A stretch of 64,000 nucleotides of DNA from Paracoccus aestuarii (GTDB lineage: Bacteria; Pseudomonadota; Alphaproteobacteria; Rhodobacterales; Rhodobacteraceae). This document shows positions 1 to 8,134 of the stretch, in pieces. Positions within the stretch are counted from its first letter, which is position 1; each line of letters begins with the position of its first letter. The stretch lies in NCBI RefSeq assembly GCF_028553885.1, contig NZ_CP067171.1, positions 62,001 through 126,000 of the forward strand, given 5' to 3'. The notes beneath the pieces are model-generated. The model searched no databases and was not told the origin of the DNA. It was given only the letters and a program-made list of their open reading frames with translations. Both the position numbers and the translations under genes were made by a program.

Positions 1-777
1 CAGGATCGGCACGGCGATCAGAGCGATGATGCCCGGCCGGTCCAGGATCGTCCGGCCCTGAAGGGCAAAGAGGATCGCCACCGTCGCGACCAGCCCGATC
101 ATCGACCAGGGCTTCACGCGGGCGGAAAACGCCGCGATCCGGGCAGGCGCGCGCAGCGCCCGGCGCGTCAGCAGCCCCGCAGCCAAGGGCAGCACGACAT
201 AGAGGATCGTGGCCAGGACCAGCGTATGCCACGGCACCGCGATATCGGTGACGCCCAGCAGCAGCGCCACAATGGGGGCGAAGGCCACCACCATGATCAC
301 GTCATTGACCGAGACCTGGACCAGCGTATAGGTCGCATCCCCCCGCACCAGCTGCGACCAGACGAAGACCATCGCCGTGCAGGGCGCCGCCCCCAGCAGG
401 ATCAGGCCCGCGATATATTGCTGCGCGTCCTCGGGTGCGATCCAGGGGGCGAAGACATGGTCGAAGAACAGCACCGCCAGCAGCGCCATGGTAAAGGGCT
501 TGATCAGCCAGTTGACCGCCAGCGTGATCAGCAGGCCGCGCGGCTGGCGCGCCACGCCCGCCACCGCGCCCAGGTCCACATTGACCATCATCGGATAGAC
601 CATCGCCCAGATCAGCACCGCGACGACCAGGTTGATCGAGGCGATCTCGGCCCCCGCCACGGCCTGGACCAGCCCCGGCGCGACGGCCCCGATGGCCAGC
701 CCCGCCAGCATGGCCAGCCCGACCCACAGCGTCAGCCAGCGCTCGACGGGGCCCAGGGGGTCGGATGCCGCGGTCAT
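1..777 (-). CDS. acr3: ACR3-family arsenite efflux permease (partial, C-terminus outside the window)
   Basis: This is an inner-membrane permease of the ACR3 (bile acid/sodium symporter-like) family, which exports arsenite. The first 259 residues are in the window and the gene runs off the left edge. The frame from the ATG at 777 is a string of hydrophobic segments. It contains the family stretch with WAMVYPMMVNVDL, then NWLIKPFTMA and GAAPCTAMVFVWS, which carries the conserved cysteine in the middle of the protein. It starts 22 bp after arsR on the same strand, so the two are almost certainly one transcript repressed by ArsR. The identification rests on family motifs read by eye; substrate is inferred from the arsR neighbour. 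Confidence 0.9.
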   Translation of the reverse strand, partial: MTAASDPLGPVERWLTLWVGLAMLAGLAIGAVAPGLVQAVAGAEIASINLVVAVLIWAMVYPMMVNVDLGAVAGVARQPRGLLITLAVNWLIKPFTMALLAVLFFDHVFAPWIAPEDAQQYIAGLILLGAAPCTAMVFVWSQLVRGDATYTLVQVSVNDVIMVVAFAPIVALLLGVTDIAVPWHTLVLATILYVVLPLAAGLLTRRALRAPARIAAFSARVKPWSMIGLVATVAILFALQGRTILDRPGIIALIAVPIL

Positions 778-799
778 GGGATGCGTCCTCGGGATGGGG

Positions 800-1132
800 T
801 CAGCAGGCGCAGGCGATCTCGTCCAGCACCGGCTGGCAGAGATCGGCACGGCCGCCGCAGCAATCCTCCATCAGATAGGACAGAAGGCCGCGCATCGTCT
901 CCATCCGGGCGAAATAGCGGATCGACCGCCCCTCGCGCAGGGACCGGATCATCCCGGCCGAGGTCAGGATGGTCAGGTTGTTCGACAGGGTGTTGGGCAG
1001 CATGCCCAGATCCTGGGCGATGTCGCCCGCGGCCATGCCGGCGGGACCGGCGCGCACCAGCAGGCGAAACACCTCGATCCGCCGGTCATGGGCCAGGGAT
1101 GCGAGGGCGGCGAGGGCGTCAGACTTTTCCAT
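800..1132 (-). CDS. arsR: ArsR-family metalloid-responsive repressor
   Basis: A 110-residue winged-helix repressor. The HTH region lies around residues 30-75 (DIAQDLGMLPNTLSNNLTILTSAGMI), close to the ArsR consensus. Cysteines that could bind As(III) are at the C-terminal end: the EDCCGG pair, LCQP, and a final CAC. The usual ELCVCDL motif of the alpha-3 helix is absent. This fits the class of ArsR proteins whose metalloid site is C-terminal, but the site is inferred. It lies directly upstream of acr3 and 9 bp downstream of galM. A palindrome sits just in front of its start codon and is the likely operator. Confidence 0.9.
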   Translation of the reverse strand: MEKSDALAALASLAHDRRIEVFRLLVRAGPAGMAAGDIAQDLGMLPNTLSNNLTILTSAGMIRSLREGRSIRYFARMETMRGLLSYLMEDCCGGRADLCQPVLDEIACAC

Positions 1133-1133
1133 C

Positions 1134-1152
1134 TTTCCCGATTATCGGAAAT
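1134..1152. promoter_or_regulatory. Palindrome in front of arsR, candidate ArsR operator
   Basis: The 11-bp perfect palindrome CCGATTATCGG (1138-1148) is flanked by TTT and AAA. It lies 5 bp upstream of the arsR start codon and overlaps the galM stop codon. Position and symmetry fit an autoregulatory ArsR site. No clear -35/-10 pair can be placed with confidence around it. Confidence 0.5.
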
Positions 1153-2059
1153 GATCCCCCGCGGCAAGGGGGGCGCGGTCGATCATGTAGCGGGTCTCGG
1201 ACCGCCAGACCTGGCCGGGATGGCCCGCGATGCCCTCAGCGGGGAAATGCCCGCCATCATAGACCTGCAGCCCCGGCGCGGTGGTCAGCACCCGCAGCCG
1301 CAGATCGGGCGCCTGCAGACAGGCCACCTGGCGCAGCGGCCGCGGCCCGTCCGACAGGCAGAGGCAATGGTCGATCCCCTGATCGTCCAAGGCCCGCGGC
1401 GCGCGCATATCGAACCGCGTCCCCGCGACCGGCGCGGGGGCCGAGGGCAGGGGCAGCTTGCCTTCGTCCACCGGCAGGTAGCGGTCGGCATCCACCTGCA
1501 GGCGCTGATCGGCCCGCCCGCCGGGCGAGAGGGTCCAATATCCGTGATGCGTCAGGCTGCAGGGGGTGGCGCGCGTCGCCGTGGCCTGCAGGGCCACGAT
1601 CATGCCCGCCCCCTCCGGCCCGTCGATCAGCGACAGCCGCGCCACCGCCTGCATGGCGCCGGGAAACCCCGCCTCGCCATCCGCGAAATCCAGCGCCATG
1701 GTGACGTGATCCGGCCCCGCATCCGCGATCCGCCACACCCGCAGCGAGGCGCCGTTCGGCCCGCCATGCAGGCAGGCATCGGCCTCGTTCGCCGCCAGCC
1801 GATGATCGCGCCCCGACAGGCGGAACCGCGCGCCCGCGATGCGGTTGGCGAACCGCCCGACGATCGCGCCGACATGGATGAAGCGGTCCAGATAGGCCGC
1901 CGGATCGGGATGGCCCAGGACCAGCGGATGGTCCACGCTCGCCATCCGCAGGTCCTGGACGATGGCCCCCAAGGTGATAACCCGCGCCGTCAGCCGCCCC
2001 GCCCGCAGCGTGACGCCCCCCACCATGCGCCCGTCGGGCAGCCTTGCCATGTCGTCCAT
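1142..2059 (-). CDS. galM: Aldose 1-epimerase (galactose mutarotase family)
   Basis: A 305-residue protein of the galactose mutarotase fold, which interconverts alpha and beta anomers of free aldoses in the cytoplasm. Family motifs are visible: VGAIVGRFANRIAGARF near residue 65, the N-terminal substrate-binding HGGPNGA, SLTHHGYWTL with the conserved His pair around residue 170, and the C-terminal LQVYDGGHF followed by the PGQVWRSETRY motif. Length is slightly shorter than the usual 330-350. It is on the same strand as the arsenic genes and ends 9 bp before arsR. A functional link to arsenic is unlikely; this is probably chance read-through or simple adjacency. Confidence 0.9.
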   Translation of the reverse strand: MDDMARLPDGRMVGGVTLRAGRLTARVITLGAIVQDLRMASVDHPLVLGHPDPAAYLDRFIHVGAIVGRFANRIAGARFRLSGRDHRLAANEADACLHGGPNGASLRVWRIADAGPDHVTMALDFADGEAGFPGAMQAVARLSLIDGPEGAGMIVALQATATRATPCSLTHHGYWTLSPGGRADQRLQVDADRYLPVDEGKLPLPSAPAPVAGTRFDMRAPRALDDQGIDHCLCLSDGPRPLRQVACLQAPDLRLRVLTTAPGLQVYDGGHFPAEGIAGHPGQVWRSETRYMIDRAPLAAGDHFR

Positions 2060-2119
2060 CCCGCCTGCTTGGCCACCCGATGCAAGATCAAAGCGCGGGG
2101 CGGGCGGGGGCGCAAGGGG

Positions 2120-2884
2120 TCAGCTTTGATCCGCCTCGGCGCGGGTCAGGCGATCCTCGATCCGGCGATAGGCGGCCAGCAGCCGGTCCGAGAACTGGCC
2201 CGGCGCGAATTCGTGATGCCCCGAATGGGCCGCGCAGAGCCAGCGCAGGTCCCGCGTCATCGCCGCCAGCCCGTGCAGCCAGTCGCGGAAATCCCGCACC
2301 GCCCCCGCCCGCGGCAGCAGCGCCTTCGGCAGGGTCGGGTGCAGAAAGACCCGCGGCGTGGGAAAGATCCGCCGCAGCAGGCGCGGCACCGGCAGCAGGT
2401 TGATCGTGTCATCGACATGCAGCACCCGGCTGGCGGGGTGCCAAGCCAGAACCGATCCGGCATGGACACGCTCGTTCCGGGTGACCAGGTCGATGCCGCG
2501 GGGCTGGGTCAGGACCAGGTCATCGGCGAAGATCTCGGCCAGTTCCGGGCTTTCGACGGGTTCGGGGCGCCAGTCCAGGTCGGGATGGCGCAGCCGGTGG
2601 CGATGCGTGCCGTAAAGCGCGGCATGGGGGAAATCCTGCGCGATGGCGGCGCAATGCAGGGTGTGGAACGGGTGCAGGTTCAGCACCGCCTTCAGCGCGC
2701 GGCCCTGATCGGTCAGCGCCATGACCCGGTCGCGGACCTCGCCCTTCAACGGATAGCTGTCCAGCATCACGAAACCGCCGGATTTCAGCGCGACCAGCCC
2801 CGCCTGCGTGCCGACATTCAGCACCCCCCCGATCCGCAGATCGCCGCGGATCGTCCAGAAGCCGTGACCCAGATCATGCAGCAT
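2120..2884 (-). CDS. Divergent metallo-beta-lactamase-like protein
   Basis: A 254-residue protein from the ATG at 2884. The order of blocks resembles the metallo-hydrolase fold: an N-terminal strand pair (LGHGFWTIRGDLRI), GGFVMLDSYPLKGE, then NLHPFHTLHC in the place of the HxHxDH metal motif, LYGTHRH, HVDDTINLLP, and AAHSGHHEF near the end. Similar proteins are annotated as DUF4336 or MBL-like and have no assigned reaction. The metal motif is incomplete (Phe and Leu replace some ligands), so activity as a hydrolase is uncertain. It follows the oxidoreductase gene by 20 bp and is probably co-transcribed with it. Confidence 0.65.
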   Translation of the reverse strand: MLHDLGHGFWTIRGDLRIGGVLNVGTQAGLVALKSGGFVMLDSYPLKGEVRDRVMALTDQGRALKAVLNLHPFHTLHCAAIAQDFPHAALYGTHRHRLRHPDLDWRPEPVESPELAEIFADDLVLTQPRGIDLVTRNERVHAGSVLAWHPASRVLHVDDTINLLPVPRLLRRIFPTPRVFLHPTLPKALLPRAGAVRDFRDWLHGLAAMTRDLRWLCAAHSGHHEFAPGQFSDRLLAAYRRIEDRLTRAEADQS

Positions 2885-2904
2885 GCGTATCCCTTTCCGT
2901 GGTG

Positions 2905-4320
2905 TCAGGCGCCGGGGGGCGTGCCGAAATCGCGCCCCTCGGGTTCGGGCTGGCGGGTGTCGCGACAGATCTGGCGCAGGGCGGGCTTCAGCCCCTCGAC
3001 CTGCGTCGGATGATAGAAGGGCAGGGACAGCAGCCCCGACGCCGTGGCCCCCGACTGGATCGACCAGGCCAGCAGATGGGCCATCGTCTCGGCCCCCGGA
3101 CAGCAGAGATCGGCCCCGGTCAGCACCCCGTCCGCATCGGCATAGAGCGTGACGGCCCCTTCGGCCCGCGCCTCGACGCGGGCGCGGCCCTGATCCGAAT
3201 AATCGGCATGGCCGCAGATCGCGCCATCGCCCGGATCCGCGCCCAAGGTCGCCATGGGCGGGTCGATGAAGGTCATCGCGAATTGCAGGCTGCGTTCGGC
3301 CGGGGTCACCTCGGGCCAGCGGGCGGCGTTGCGGCCTGCTATGGCGCCCTCGGTCGATGCCTCGTGCAGCAGGGTGCGGTCGGCATCCGCATCGCCCGCG
3401 ATGAAGATCGCCGCATCGCCGCATTGCATGGTCGCGGGGTCGAATTCCGGTGTGCCGTGATCGTCCAGTGCCAGGCCCGTGCGGTCCAGGTCCAGCCCGT
3501 CGAGGTTGGGCGGGCGGCCCGTGGCGACCAGTACATGGCCAAAGACCTGATCGCCCGTGCTGTCGCCGGTCCAGCGGATGGCGATGCCGTCGGGATGGGC
3601 GCGGGCCTCGACCTCGACACCCAGGCACAGGGTCACGTCGCGGGCGACGGCCTGGCGGATCGCGTCATGGACCCTGTCGCAGCGTGCCTTGCCGAGCCGG
3701 TCGCCCTGATCGAAGAGAGTGACCCGGACGCCCAGCCTGCCCATGGCCTGCGCCATCTCCAACCCGATGGGGCCCGCGCCGATCACGGCCAGGCTTTCGG
3801 GCAGGTCGGGCAGGTCGAACAGCGTCTCGTTCGTCAGGATGCGCGGCCCCAGGTCGCGGAAGGGCGGCGGGACCGCGGCGACCGAGCCCGTGGCGATCAC
3901 CACCGCCCGCGCCGCGATCACCCGCCCGTCCGACAAAGCCAGCCGGTCCGCGGCCAGAAACCGCGCGCGCGCCCGCAGCATCGTGCCCGCCGGCAGGTCC
4001 TGCAGCGATTCCCGCGTCGCCGCGGCAAAGCGGTCGCGTTCGGACCGGACCCGCGCCATCACCGCCGCCCCGTCGATCATCACGGTGCCGGGATGGATGC
4101 CGAAGACCGGCGCGCGGTCCAGCGCATGGGCGGCATGGGCGGCCGCGATCACCAGCTTGGACGGCATGCAGCCGGTATTGGCACAAAGCGTGCCTCGGAA
4201 ATCCGGGTCGATCAGCAGGGTGCGGGCCCCGTCCTTGCGCGCGGCGCGTTCGGCCGCAAGGCCCGCGCTGCCTGCGCCGATGATCGCCACGTCGCAGGTC
4301 AGGTCGGGGTCTCGGGTCAT
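2905..4320 (-). CDS. Orphan pyridine nucleotide-disulfide oxidoreductase (dihydrolipoamide dehydrogenase-like)
   Basis: A 471-residue class I flavin disulfide reductase. It has an N-terminal FAD Rossmann motif (GAGSAG, residues 15-20), the redox-active pair C46/C51 in the setting LCANTGCMPSK, and a central NAD(P) motif (GAGPIG). The C-terminal dimer domain has HPT and Glu (FYHPTQVEGLKPAL), the His-Glu dyad of the family. The sequence around the cysteines is closer to mercuric-reductase-like and uncharacterised homologues than to the Lpd of the 2-oxoacid complexes. No E1/E2 genes are near. The electron acceptor is unknown. It probably forms an operon with the MBL-like gene. Confidence 0.85.
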   Translation of the reverse strand: MTRDPDLTCDVAIIGAGSAGLAAERAARKDGARTLLIDPDFRGTLCANTGCMPSKLVIAAAHAAHALDRAPVFGIHPGTVMIDGAAVMARVRSERDRFAAATRESLQDLPAGTMLRARARFLAADRLALSDGRVIAARAVVIATGSVAAVPPPFRDLGPRILTNETLFDLPDLPESLAVIGAGPIGLEMAQAMGRLGVRVTLFDQGDRLGKARCDRVHDAIRQAVARDVTLCLGVEVEARAHPDGIAIRWTGDSTGDQVFGHVLVATGRPPNLDGLDLDRTGLALDDHGTPEFDPATMQCGDAAIFIAGDADADRTLLHEASTEGAIAGRNAARWPEVTPAERSLQFAMTFIDPPMATLGADPGDGAICGHADYSDQGRARVEARAEGAVTLYADADGVLTGADLCCPGAETMAHLLAWSIQSGATASGLLSLPFYHPTQVEGLKPALRQICRDTRQPEPEGRDFGTPPGA

Positions 4321-4423
4321 GGCGCGGCCTTCTATGGGATGTCCGACCCCAACCGCCGCCGCCCCGCGCGCGTTCCCGCCCGCGACATCGCGCCCGATGC
4401 GATGACGTGACCGTGATGGGCGG

Positions 4424-5161
4424 TCAGATATCCTGGGCGGCGGCCAGGCCCTTGGCGATGATCGGCCCGGTCGGCCGCCCGGTGGGCGATCCGCCCGCAG
4501 GCTCCAAAGTGATCTCGTAGAGCTGCGCGTCGCTCGGGGCGGGCAGGTCCGGCCAGGCCAGGCGCGCGGATCGCGGCGCGTCCAGCACCCCGAGCGACAT
4601 CGGCCCCATCTCCTCCGAGGGCAGGGTCCAGGCCTGGATCGTGCTGCCCGGCGGCACCTCGACATCCGAGACGAAGCGGATCTGGGCCCGGTCATTGCCG
4701 TAATCTTCGATGATGGCGCGGGGGCGGCCGTCATCGTCCAGCAGGACCGCGACCACCACCGGGTCGGGGCCGGGCCGCTGCATCGCGCCGCCAAAGCCCA
4801 GTAGGACCCCCAAGGCCAGACCGGCCGCCAGCCCCAGCCAGCGCCGCGCGGGACGCGGGCCCATCGTGTCATTGGCCGCCAAGGGCGCGGTCGGGTCGGG
4901 CAGGACCGATCCGGCGCGGGCCGCGTCCTGGGCGGTATCCGCGATGATCGCGCGCAGCCTGTCGCGGAAGCCCTCGGGCAGGTCGGCGGGGGCCGCCGAC
5001 AGGTCCAGCGGCAGCAGCCGGTCGCGCATCCGCGCCACGCGGGCGGCCAGCGCGGGGTCGGCGGCCATCATCGCCTCGAACAGCTCGGCCTCGGGCGGGG
5101 TCAGCAGGCCCAGGACGAAATCATCGGCATAGCCGGCCAGGTCGTCGCGGATCACGGTCAT
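4424..5161 (-). CDS. Membrane-bound anti-sigma factor (RskA/anti-sigma-K type)
   Basis: A 245-residue single-pass membrane protein. Residues 1-80 form the cytoplasmic sigma-binding region (YADDFVLGLLTPPEAELFEAMM is typical of the anti-sigma-K family). The transmembrane helix is at about 108-127, followed by a periplasmic domain (IQAWTLPSEEMGPMSLGVL) as in RskA. There is no zinc HxxxCxxC motif. It overlaps the sigma gene by 4 bp (ATGA), so the two are translationally coupled. The periplasmic signal cannot be read from sequence. Confidence 0.9.
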   Translation of the reverse strand: MTVIRDDLAGYADDFVLGLLTPPEAELFEAMMAADPALAARVARMRDRLLPLDLSAAPADLPEGFRDRLRAIIADTAQDAARAGSVLPDPTAPLAANDTMGPRPARRWLGLAAGLALGVLLGFGGAMQRPGPDPVVVAVLLDDDGRPRAIIEDYGNDRAQIRFVSDVEVPPGSTIQAWTLPSEEMGPMSLGVLDAPRSARLAWPDLPAPSDAQLYEITLEPAGGSPTGRPTGPIIAKGLAAAQDI

Positions 5162-5721
5162 GACAGGCACTCGCGCAGGGATGCCAGGCCGCGCCGGATC
5201 CAGGATTTCGCGGTCCCCAAGGGAACGCCCTGACGTTCCGAGATCTCGCCATGGCTGTAGCCCGCCACATGGGCCAGAAGGATCGCCCGCCTGCTGAGAT
5301 CGTCCAGCGCGTCCAGGCATTCGCCAAGCCGCCCCGACCCGGCCAGCAGCCGCCAGCCATCGTCGGGGACCAGATCCTGGCGGGCCTCCTGCAGGCGGGT
5401 CAGGTCCTCGGGCGGCAGGCTGGACAGGCGCGCGCCGTCGCGCAGGATGGTCAGGCAGCGGTTGCGCAGCACCGCATAGATCCAGCCGCGCGCCGTGCCT
5501 TGGTCGCGGTTCTGCTGGGCGGCCTTGCGCCAGACCAGCACCATCGCGTCCTGCAGCGCCTCCTCGGCCAGGTCGTGGCGCTGCAGGATGCGCCGGGCCA
5601 CGCCCAGAAGCTGCGGCCCCTCCAGGTCCAGGATGATGTCGATGCCGCCCGGATCACCTGCGACGCAGGCGGCCAGCGCCTGGTCCAGCCTGCGGCTGCG
5701 CGTGGATGCGTGGTCGGTCAC
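5158..5721 (-). CDS. ECF sigma factor (SigK-like)
   Basis: A 187-residue ECF sigma factor with region 2 (LAEEALQDAMVLVWRKA, DQGTARGWIYAVLRNRCL) and region 4 (LSRRAILLAHVAGYSHGEISERQGVPLGTAKSWIRR, split here only by reading). The start is a GTG at 5721; no in-frame ATG lies upstream within a reasonable distance. It sits immediately before its anti-sigma factor and is divergent from the DUF4394 gene, which is a likely target. The same trio occurs in many alphaproteobacteria and is usually proposed to respond to oxidative or envelope stress; that role is inference here. Confidence 0.9.
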   Translation of the reverse strand: MTDHASTRSRRLDQALAACVAGDPGGIDIILDLEGPQLLGVARRILQRHDLAEEALQDAMVLVWRKAAQQNRDQGTARGWIYAVLRNRCLTILRDGARLSSLPPEDLTRLQEARQDLVPDDGWRLLAGSGRLGECLDALDDLSRRAILLAHVAGYSHGEISERQGVPLGTAKSWIRRGLASLRECLS

Positions 5722-5826
5722 GGCGTCCCCCGTCAGTCCCCGATCTCGGGCATTGGTTCGGGCGCATCCTGCCGCTCGCGCGCCGGGGTTGCAACCGCCC
5801 CCCGCCGGGATCGCGCGAAATTTTCC

Positions 5827-5853
5827 TGCATCCGTTTTCCCCGTCCCTGCGTC
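5827..5853 (+). promoter_or_regulatory. Candidate ECF-type promoter in front of the DUF4394 gene
   Basis: TGCATCCG (5827-5834) and CGTC (5850-5853) are 15 bp apart, a layout typical of ECF promoters, about 60 bp before the DUF4394 start codon. The recognised sequence of this sigma factor is not known, so this is a weak positional call. The whole divergent gap 5722-5913 has no other strong element apart from a purine-rich Shine-Dalgarno before 5914. Confidence 0.3.
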
Positions 5854-5913
5854 CCCATGACAGGAGCGGCCGGATCGCCGCTCGACAGTCGACGAACAGA
5901 AAGGAAGTTTTCC

Positions 5914-6696
5914 ATGTTTCGCCTTGCTGCACTTTCGACCTCGGCCCTGGCCCTGTCGATGACCGCCGCCGTCGCCGCCACCGGCGTCGGCCTGACCGAT
6001 GACCGCACCCTGGTCATGTTCGACACCGAGACCCTGGAGGTCACCGGCACGATGGAGGTCGAGGGCGTCGACCGCCTGCTGGGCATCGACATGCGCGCCG
6101 CCGATAACAGCCTGATCGGCGTGACCGACGACATGCGCATCGTCACCATCGACACCGCCTCGGGCGCGGCGACCGAACTGTCGGTCATGGACACGCCCCT
6201 GCCGGTCGCCGACCAGCCGGTGATCGTGGACGTGAACCCCGCCGCCGACCGCCTGCGCCTGATGACCGGCGTGACCAACCACCGCGTCAACATGGACACG
6301 GGCGAGGTCACCGCGGACGGCGACCTGAACTGGGCCGCCGAGGACGAGAATTCCGAAGCCATGCCCATGTCCGTGGCCACCGGCTATACCAACAGCTTCG
6401 GCACCCCGGAATCGACCGCGATGTACAACATCGATGCGGGCATCGGCGCGCTGATCCGCCAGACCGCCCCCAATGACGGCACGCTGGCGACGGTCGGCAT
6501 GCTGGAGGTCGCCGAACCCGGCGCCGAGATGGCCTTTGACATCCAGGGCGATGCCGATGGCAACAACATGGCCTGGTTGGTCACCGGCAATGCCATCTAT
6601 TCCGTCGATCTGGACAGCGGCATGGCCACCCAGGCCGGCCAGATCGAAGGCGTCGAGGGCCAGATCCGCGACCTGACGGTCCTGCCCGCGATGTGA
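5914..6696 (+). CDS. Secreted DUF4394 protein, likely target of the divergent ECF sigma factor
   Basis: A 260-residue protein with a clear signal peptide (MFRLAALSTSALALSMTAAVAA). It is followed by repeated blades such as LLGIDMRAADNSLIGVTDD and GAATELSVMD, typical of DUF4394, which is predicted to be beta-propeller-like. After the signal it is very acidic and rich in Asp, Glu and Met. A Shine-Dalgarno AAGGAAG lies 6-12 bp upstream of the ATG. A strong terminator follows at 6723. Divergent placement from the sigma/anti-sigma genes suggests regulation by them. No biochemical function is known for the family. Confidence 0.85.
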   Translation: MFRLAALSTSALALSMTAAVAATGVGLTDDRTLVMFDTETLEVTGTMEVEGVDRLLGIDMRAADNSLIGVTDDMRIVTIDTASGAATELSVMDTPLPVADQPVIVDVNPAADRLRLMTGVTNHRVNMDTGEVTADGDLNWAAEDENSEAMPMSVATGYTNSFGTPESTAMYNIDAGIGALIRQTAPNDGTLATVGMLEVAEPGAEMAFDIQGDADGNNMAWLVTGNAIYSVDLDSGMATQAGQIEGVEGQIRDLTVLPAM

Positions 6697-6722
6697 TCGC
6701 ATCCCCGTCGATGTTCCCTGAC

Positions 6723-6751
6723 TGGCGCGCCCCCCGTGGCGCGCCATTTTT
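6723..6751 (+). terminator. Rho-independent terminator after the DUF4394 gene
   Basis: A 9-bp perfect stem (TGGCGCGCC / GGCGCGCCA) with a 6-nt loop is followed directly by five T. It ends the DUF4394 transcript and separates it from hmgA. Confidence 0.85.
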
Positions 6752-6768
6752 CATGGCCGCCGCCGCGA

Positions 6769-6798
6769 TTGACTTCGTTGCATCTGCAACGGTATCCT
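6769..6798 (+). promoter_or_regulatory. hmgA promoter with a palindromic operator in its spacer
   Basis: TTGACT (6769-6774) and TATCCT (6793-6798) have an 18-bp spacer. Inside the spacer is the perfect inverted repeat CGTTGCA-TC-TGCAACG (6776-6791). A repressor bound here would block RNA polymerase. HmgR-type or MarR/GntR regulators of homogentisate genes use sites of this kind, but no such regulator gene is in the window. Confidence 0.6.
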
Positions 6799-6823
6799 GG
6801 CCCCGACCCTCAGGAGGTGCGCC

Positions 6824-8134
6824 ATGACCCGTCCCGCCTACATGCCCGGCTTCGGCAACGACTTCGAGACCGAGGCCCTGCCCGGCGCGCTGCCGCAGGG
6901 CCAGAACAGCCCCCAGAAATGCAATTACGGTCTTTATGCCGAACAGCTGTCGGGCACGGCCTTCACCGCGCCGCGGGGCCAGAACGAACGGACCTGGTGC
7001 TATCGTATCCGCCCCTCGGTCCATCATGTCGGCCGGTTCGCGCCCATCGACATGCCGCATTGGAAGACGGCGCCGAACGTGGTTCCGAACCTGTCCAGCC
7101 TGGGGCAATACCGGTGGGACCCGATTCCCGTGCCCGATGAACCGCTGACCTGGATCACCGGCATGCGGACCATGACCACGGCGGGCGACGTGAACACCCA
7201 GACCGGCATGGCCGCCCATGTCTATCTGGTCACCCGCTCGATGGAGGATGAATATTTCTTCTCGGCCGATGGCGAATTGCTGGTCGTCCCGCAGGAGGGG
7301 CGGCTGCGCTTCTGCACTGAGCTGGGCGTCATCGACCTTGAGCCGAAAGAGATCGCGATCATCCCCCGCGGCCTGGTCTACCGCGTCGAGGTGCTGGATG
7401 GTCCCGCCCGGGGCTTTGTCTGCGAGAATTACGGCCAGAAGTTCGACCTGCCCCATCGTGGGCCCATCGGTGCGAATTGCATGGCCAATCCGCGCGACTT
7501 CAAATGCCCCACCGCCGCCTTCGAGGATCGCGAGGTGCCGTCCCGCGTCACGGTCAAATGGTGCGGCCAGTTCCACGAGACCCGGATCGGGCACAGCCCG
7601 CTGGACGTGGTGGCCTGGCACGGCAATTACTGCCCCTACAAATACGACCTCAGGACCTATTCGCCGGTCGGCGCGATCCTCTTCGATCATCCCGACCCGT
7701 CGATCTTTACCGTGCTGACCGCGCCATCGGGGCAGGAGGGGACGGCCAATATCGACTTCGTGCTGTTCCGCGAACGCTGGCTGGTGGCGGAACACAGCTT
7801 CCGCCCCCCTTGGTATCACAAGAACATCATGTCGGAACTGATGGGCAACATCTATGGCCAGTATGACGCGAAGCCCCAAGGCTTCGCGCCCGGATCGGTC
7901 AGCCTGCACAACTGCATGCTGCCCCACGGCCCCGACCGCGACGCCTTCGAGGGCGCCAGCAATGCCGAGCTGACGCCCCACAAGCTGGACCAGACCATGT
8001 CCTTCATGTTCGAGACCCGCTTTCCCCAGCACCTGACCGAATGGGCCGCGCGCGAGGCGCCGATGCAGCCCGACTATGTCGATCTGTGGCAAGCGCTGGA
8101 CAAGAAGTTCGACGGCACGCCGGGGGTCAAGTGA
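6824..8134 (+). CDS. hmgA: Homogentisate 1,2-dioxygenase
   Basis: A 436-residue cytoplasmic Fe(II) dioxygenase that opens the ring of homogentisate to maleylacetoacetate in tyrosine/phenylalanine breakdown. The full-length family pattern is seen: [18 protein letters not shown] at the start, [21 protein letters not shown] in the middle, and the iron-ligand region [14 protein letters not shown] followed by [12 protein letters not shown] strong Shine-Dalgarno (AGGAGGTG) precedes the ATG. It overlaps the next gene (fahA) at the stop codon. No maleylacetoacetate isomerase gene (maiA) is present here. Confidence 0.97.
   Translation: MTRPAYMPGFGNDFETEALPGALPQGQNSPQKCNYGLYAEQLSGTAFTAPRGQNERTWCYRIRPSVHHVGRFAPIDMPHWKTAPNVVPNLSSLGQYRWDPIPVPDEPLTWITGMRTMTTAGDVNTQTGMAAHVYLVTRSMEDEYFFSADGELLVVPQEGRLRFCTELGVIDLEPKEIAIIPRGLVYRVEVLDGPARGFVCENYGQKFDLPHRGPIGANCMANPRDFKCPTAAFEDREVPSRVTVKWCGQFHETRIGHSPLDVVAWHGNYCPYKYDLRTYSPVGAILFDHPDPSIFTVLTAPSGQEGTANIDFVLFRERWLVAEHSFRPPWYHKNIMSELMGNIYGQYDAKPQGFAPGSVSLHNCMLPHGPDRDAFEGASNAELTPHKLDQTMSFMFETRFPQHLTEWAAREAPMQPDYVDLWQALDKKFDGTPGVK

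Noticed and set aside
226..3013. Very long open frames on the plus strand opposite acr3, galM and the MBL-like gene
   Set aside because: They are antisense frames kept open by high GC. Their composition is Arg/Pro/Ala/Gly/His-rich with no family motif, while the minus strand holds recognisable proteins.
5158..6747. A 529-residue minus-strand frame that covers the DUF4394 gene and the sigma factor
   Set aside because: Only its last 187 residues (the sigma factor) are real. The rest is antisense to DUF4394 and lacks motifs.
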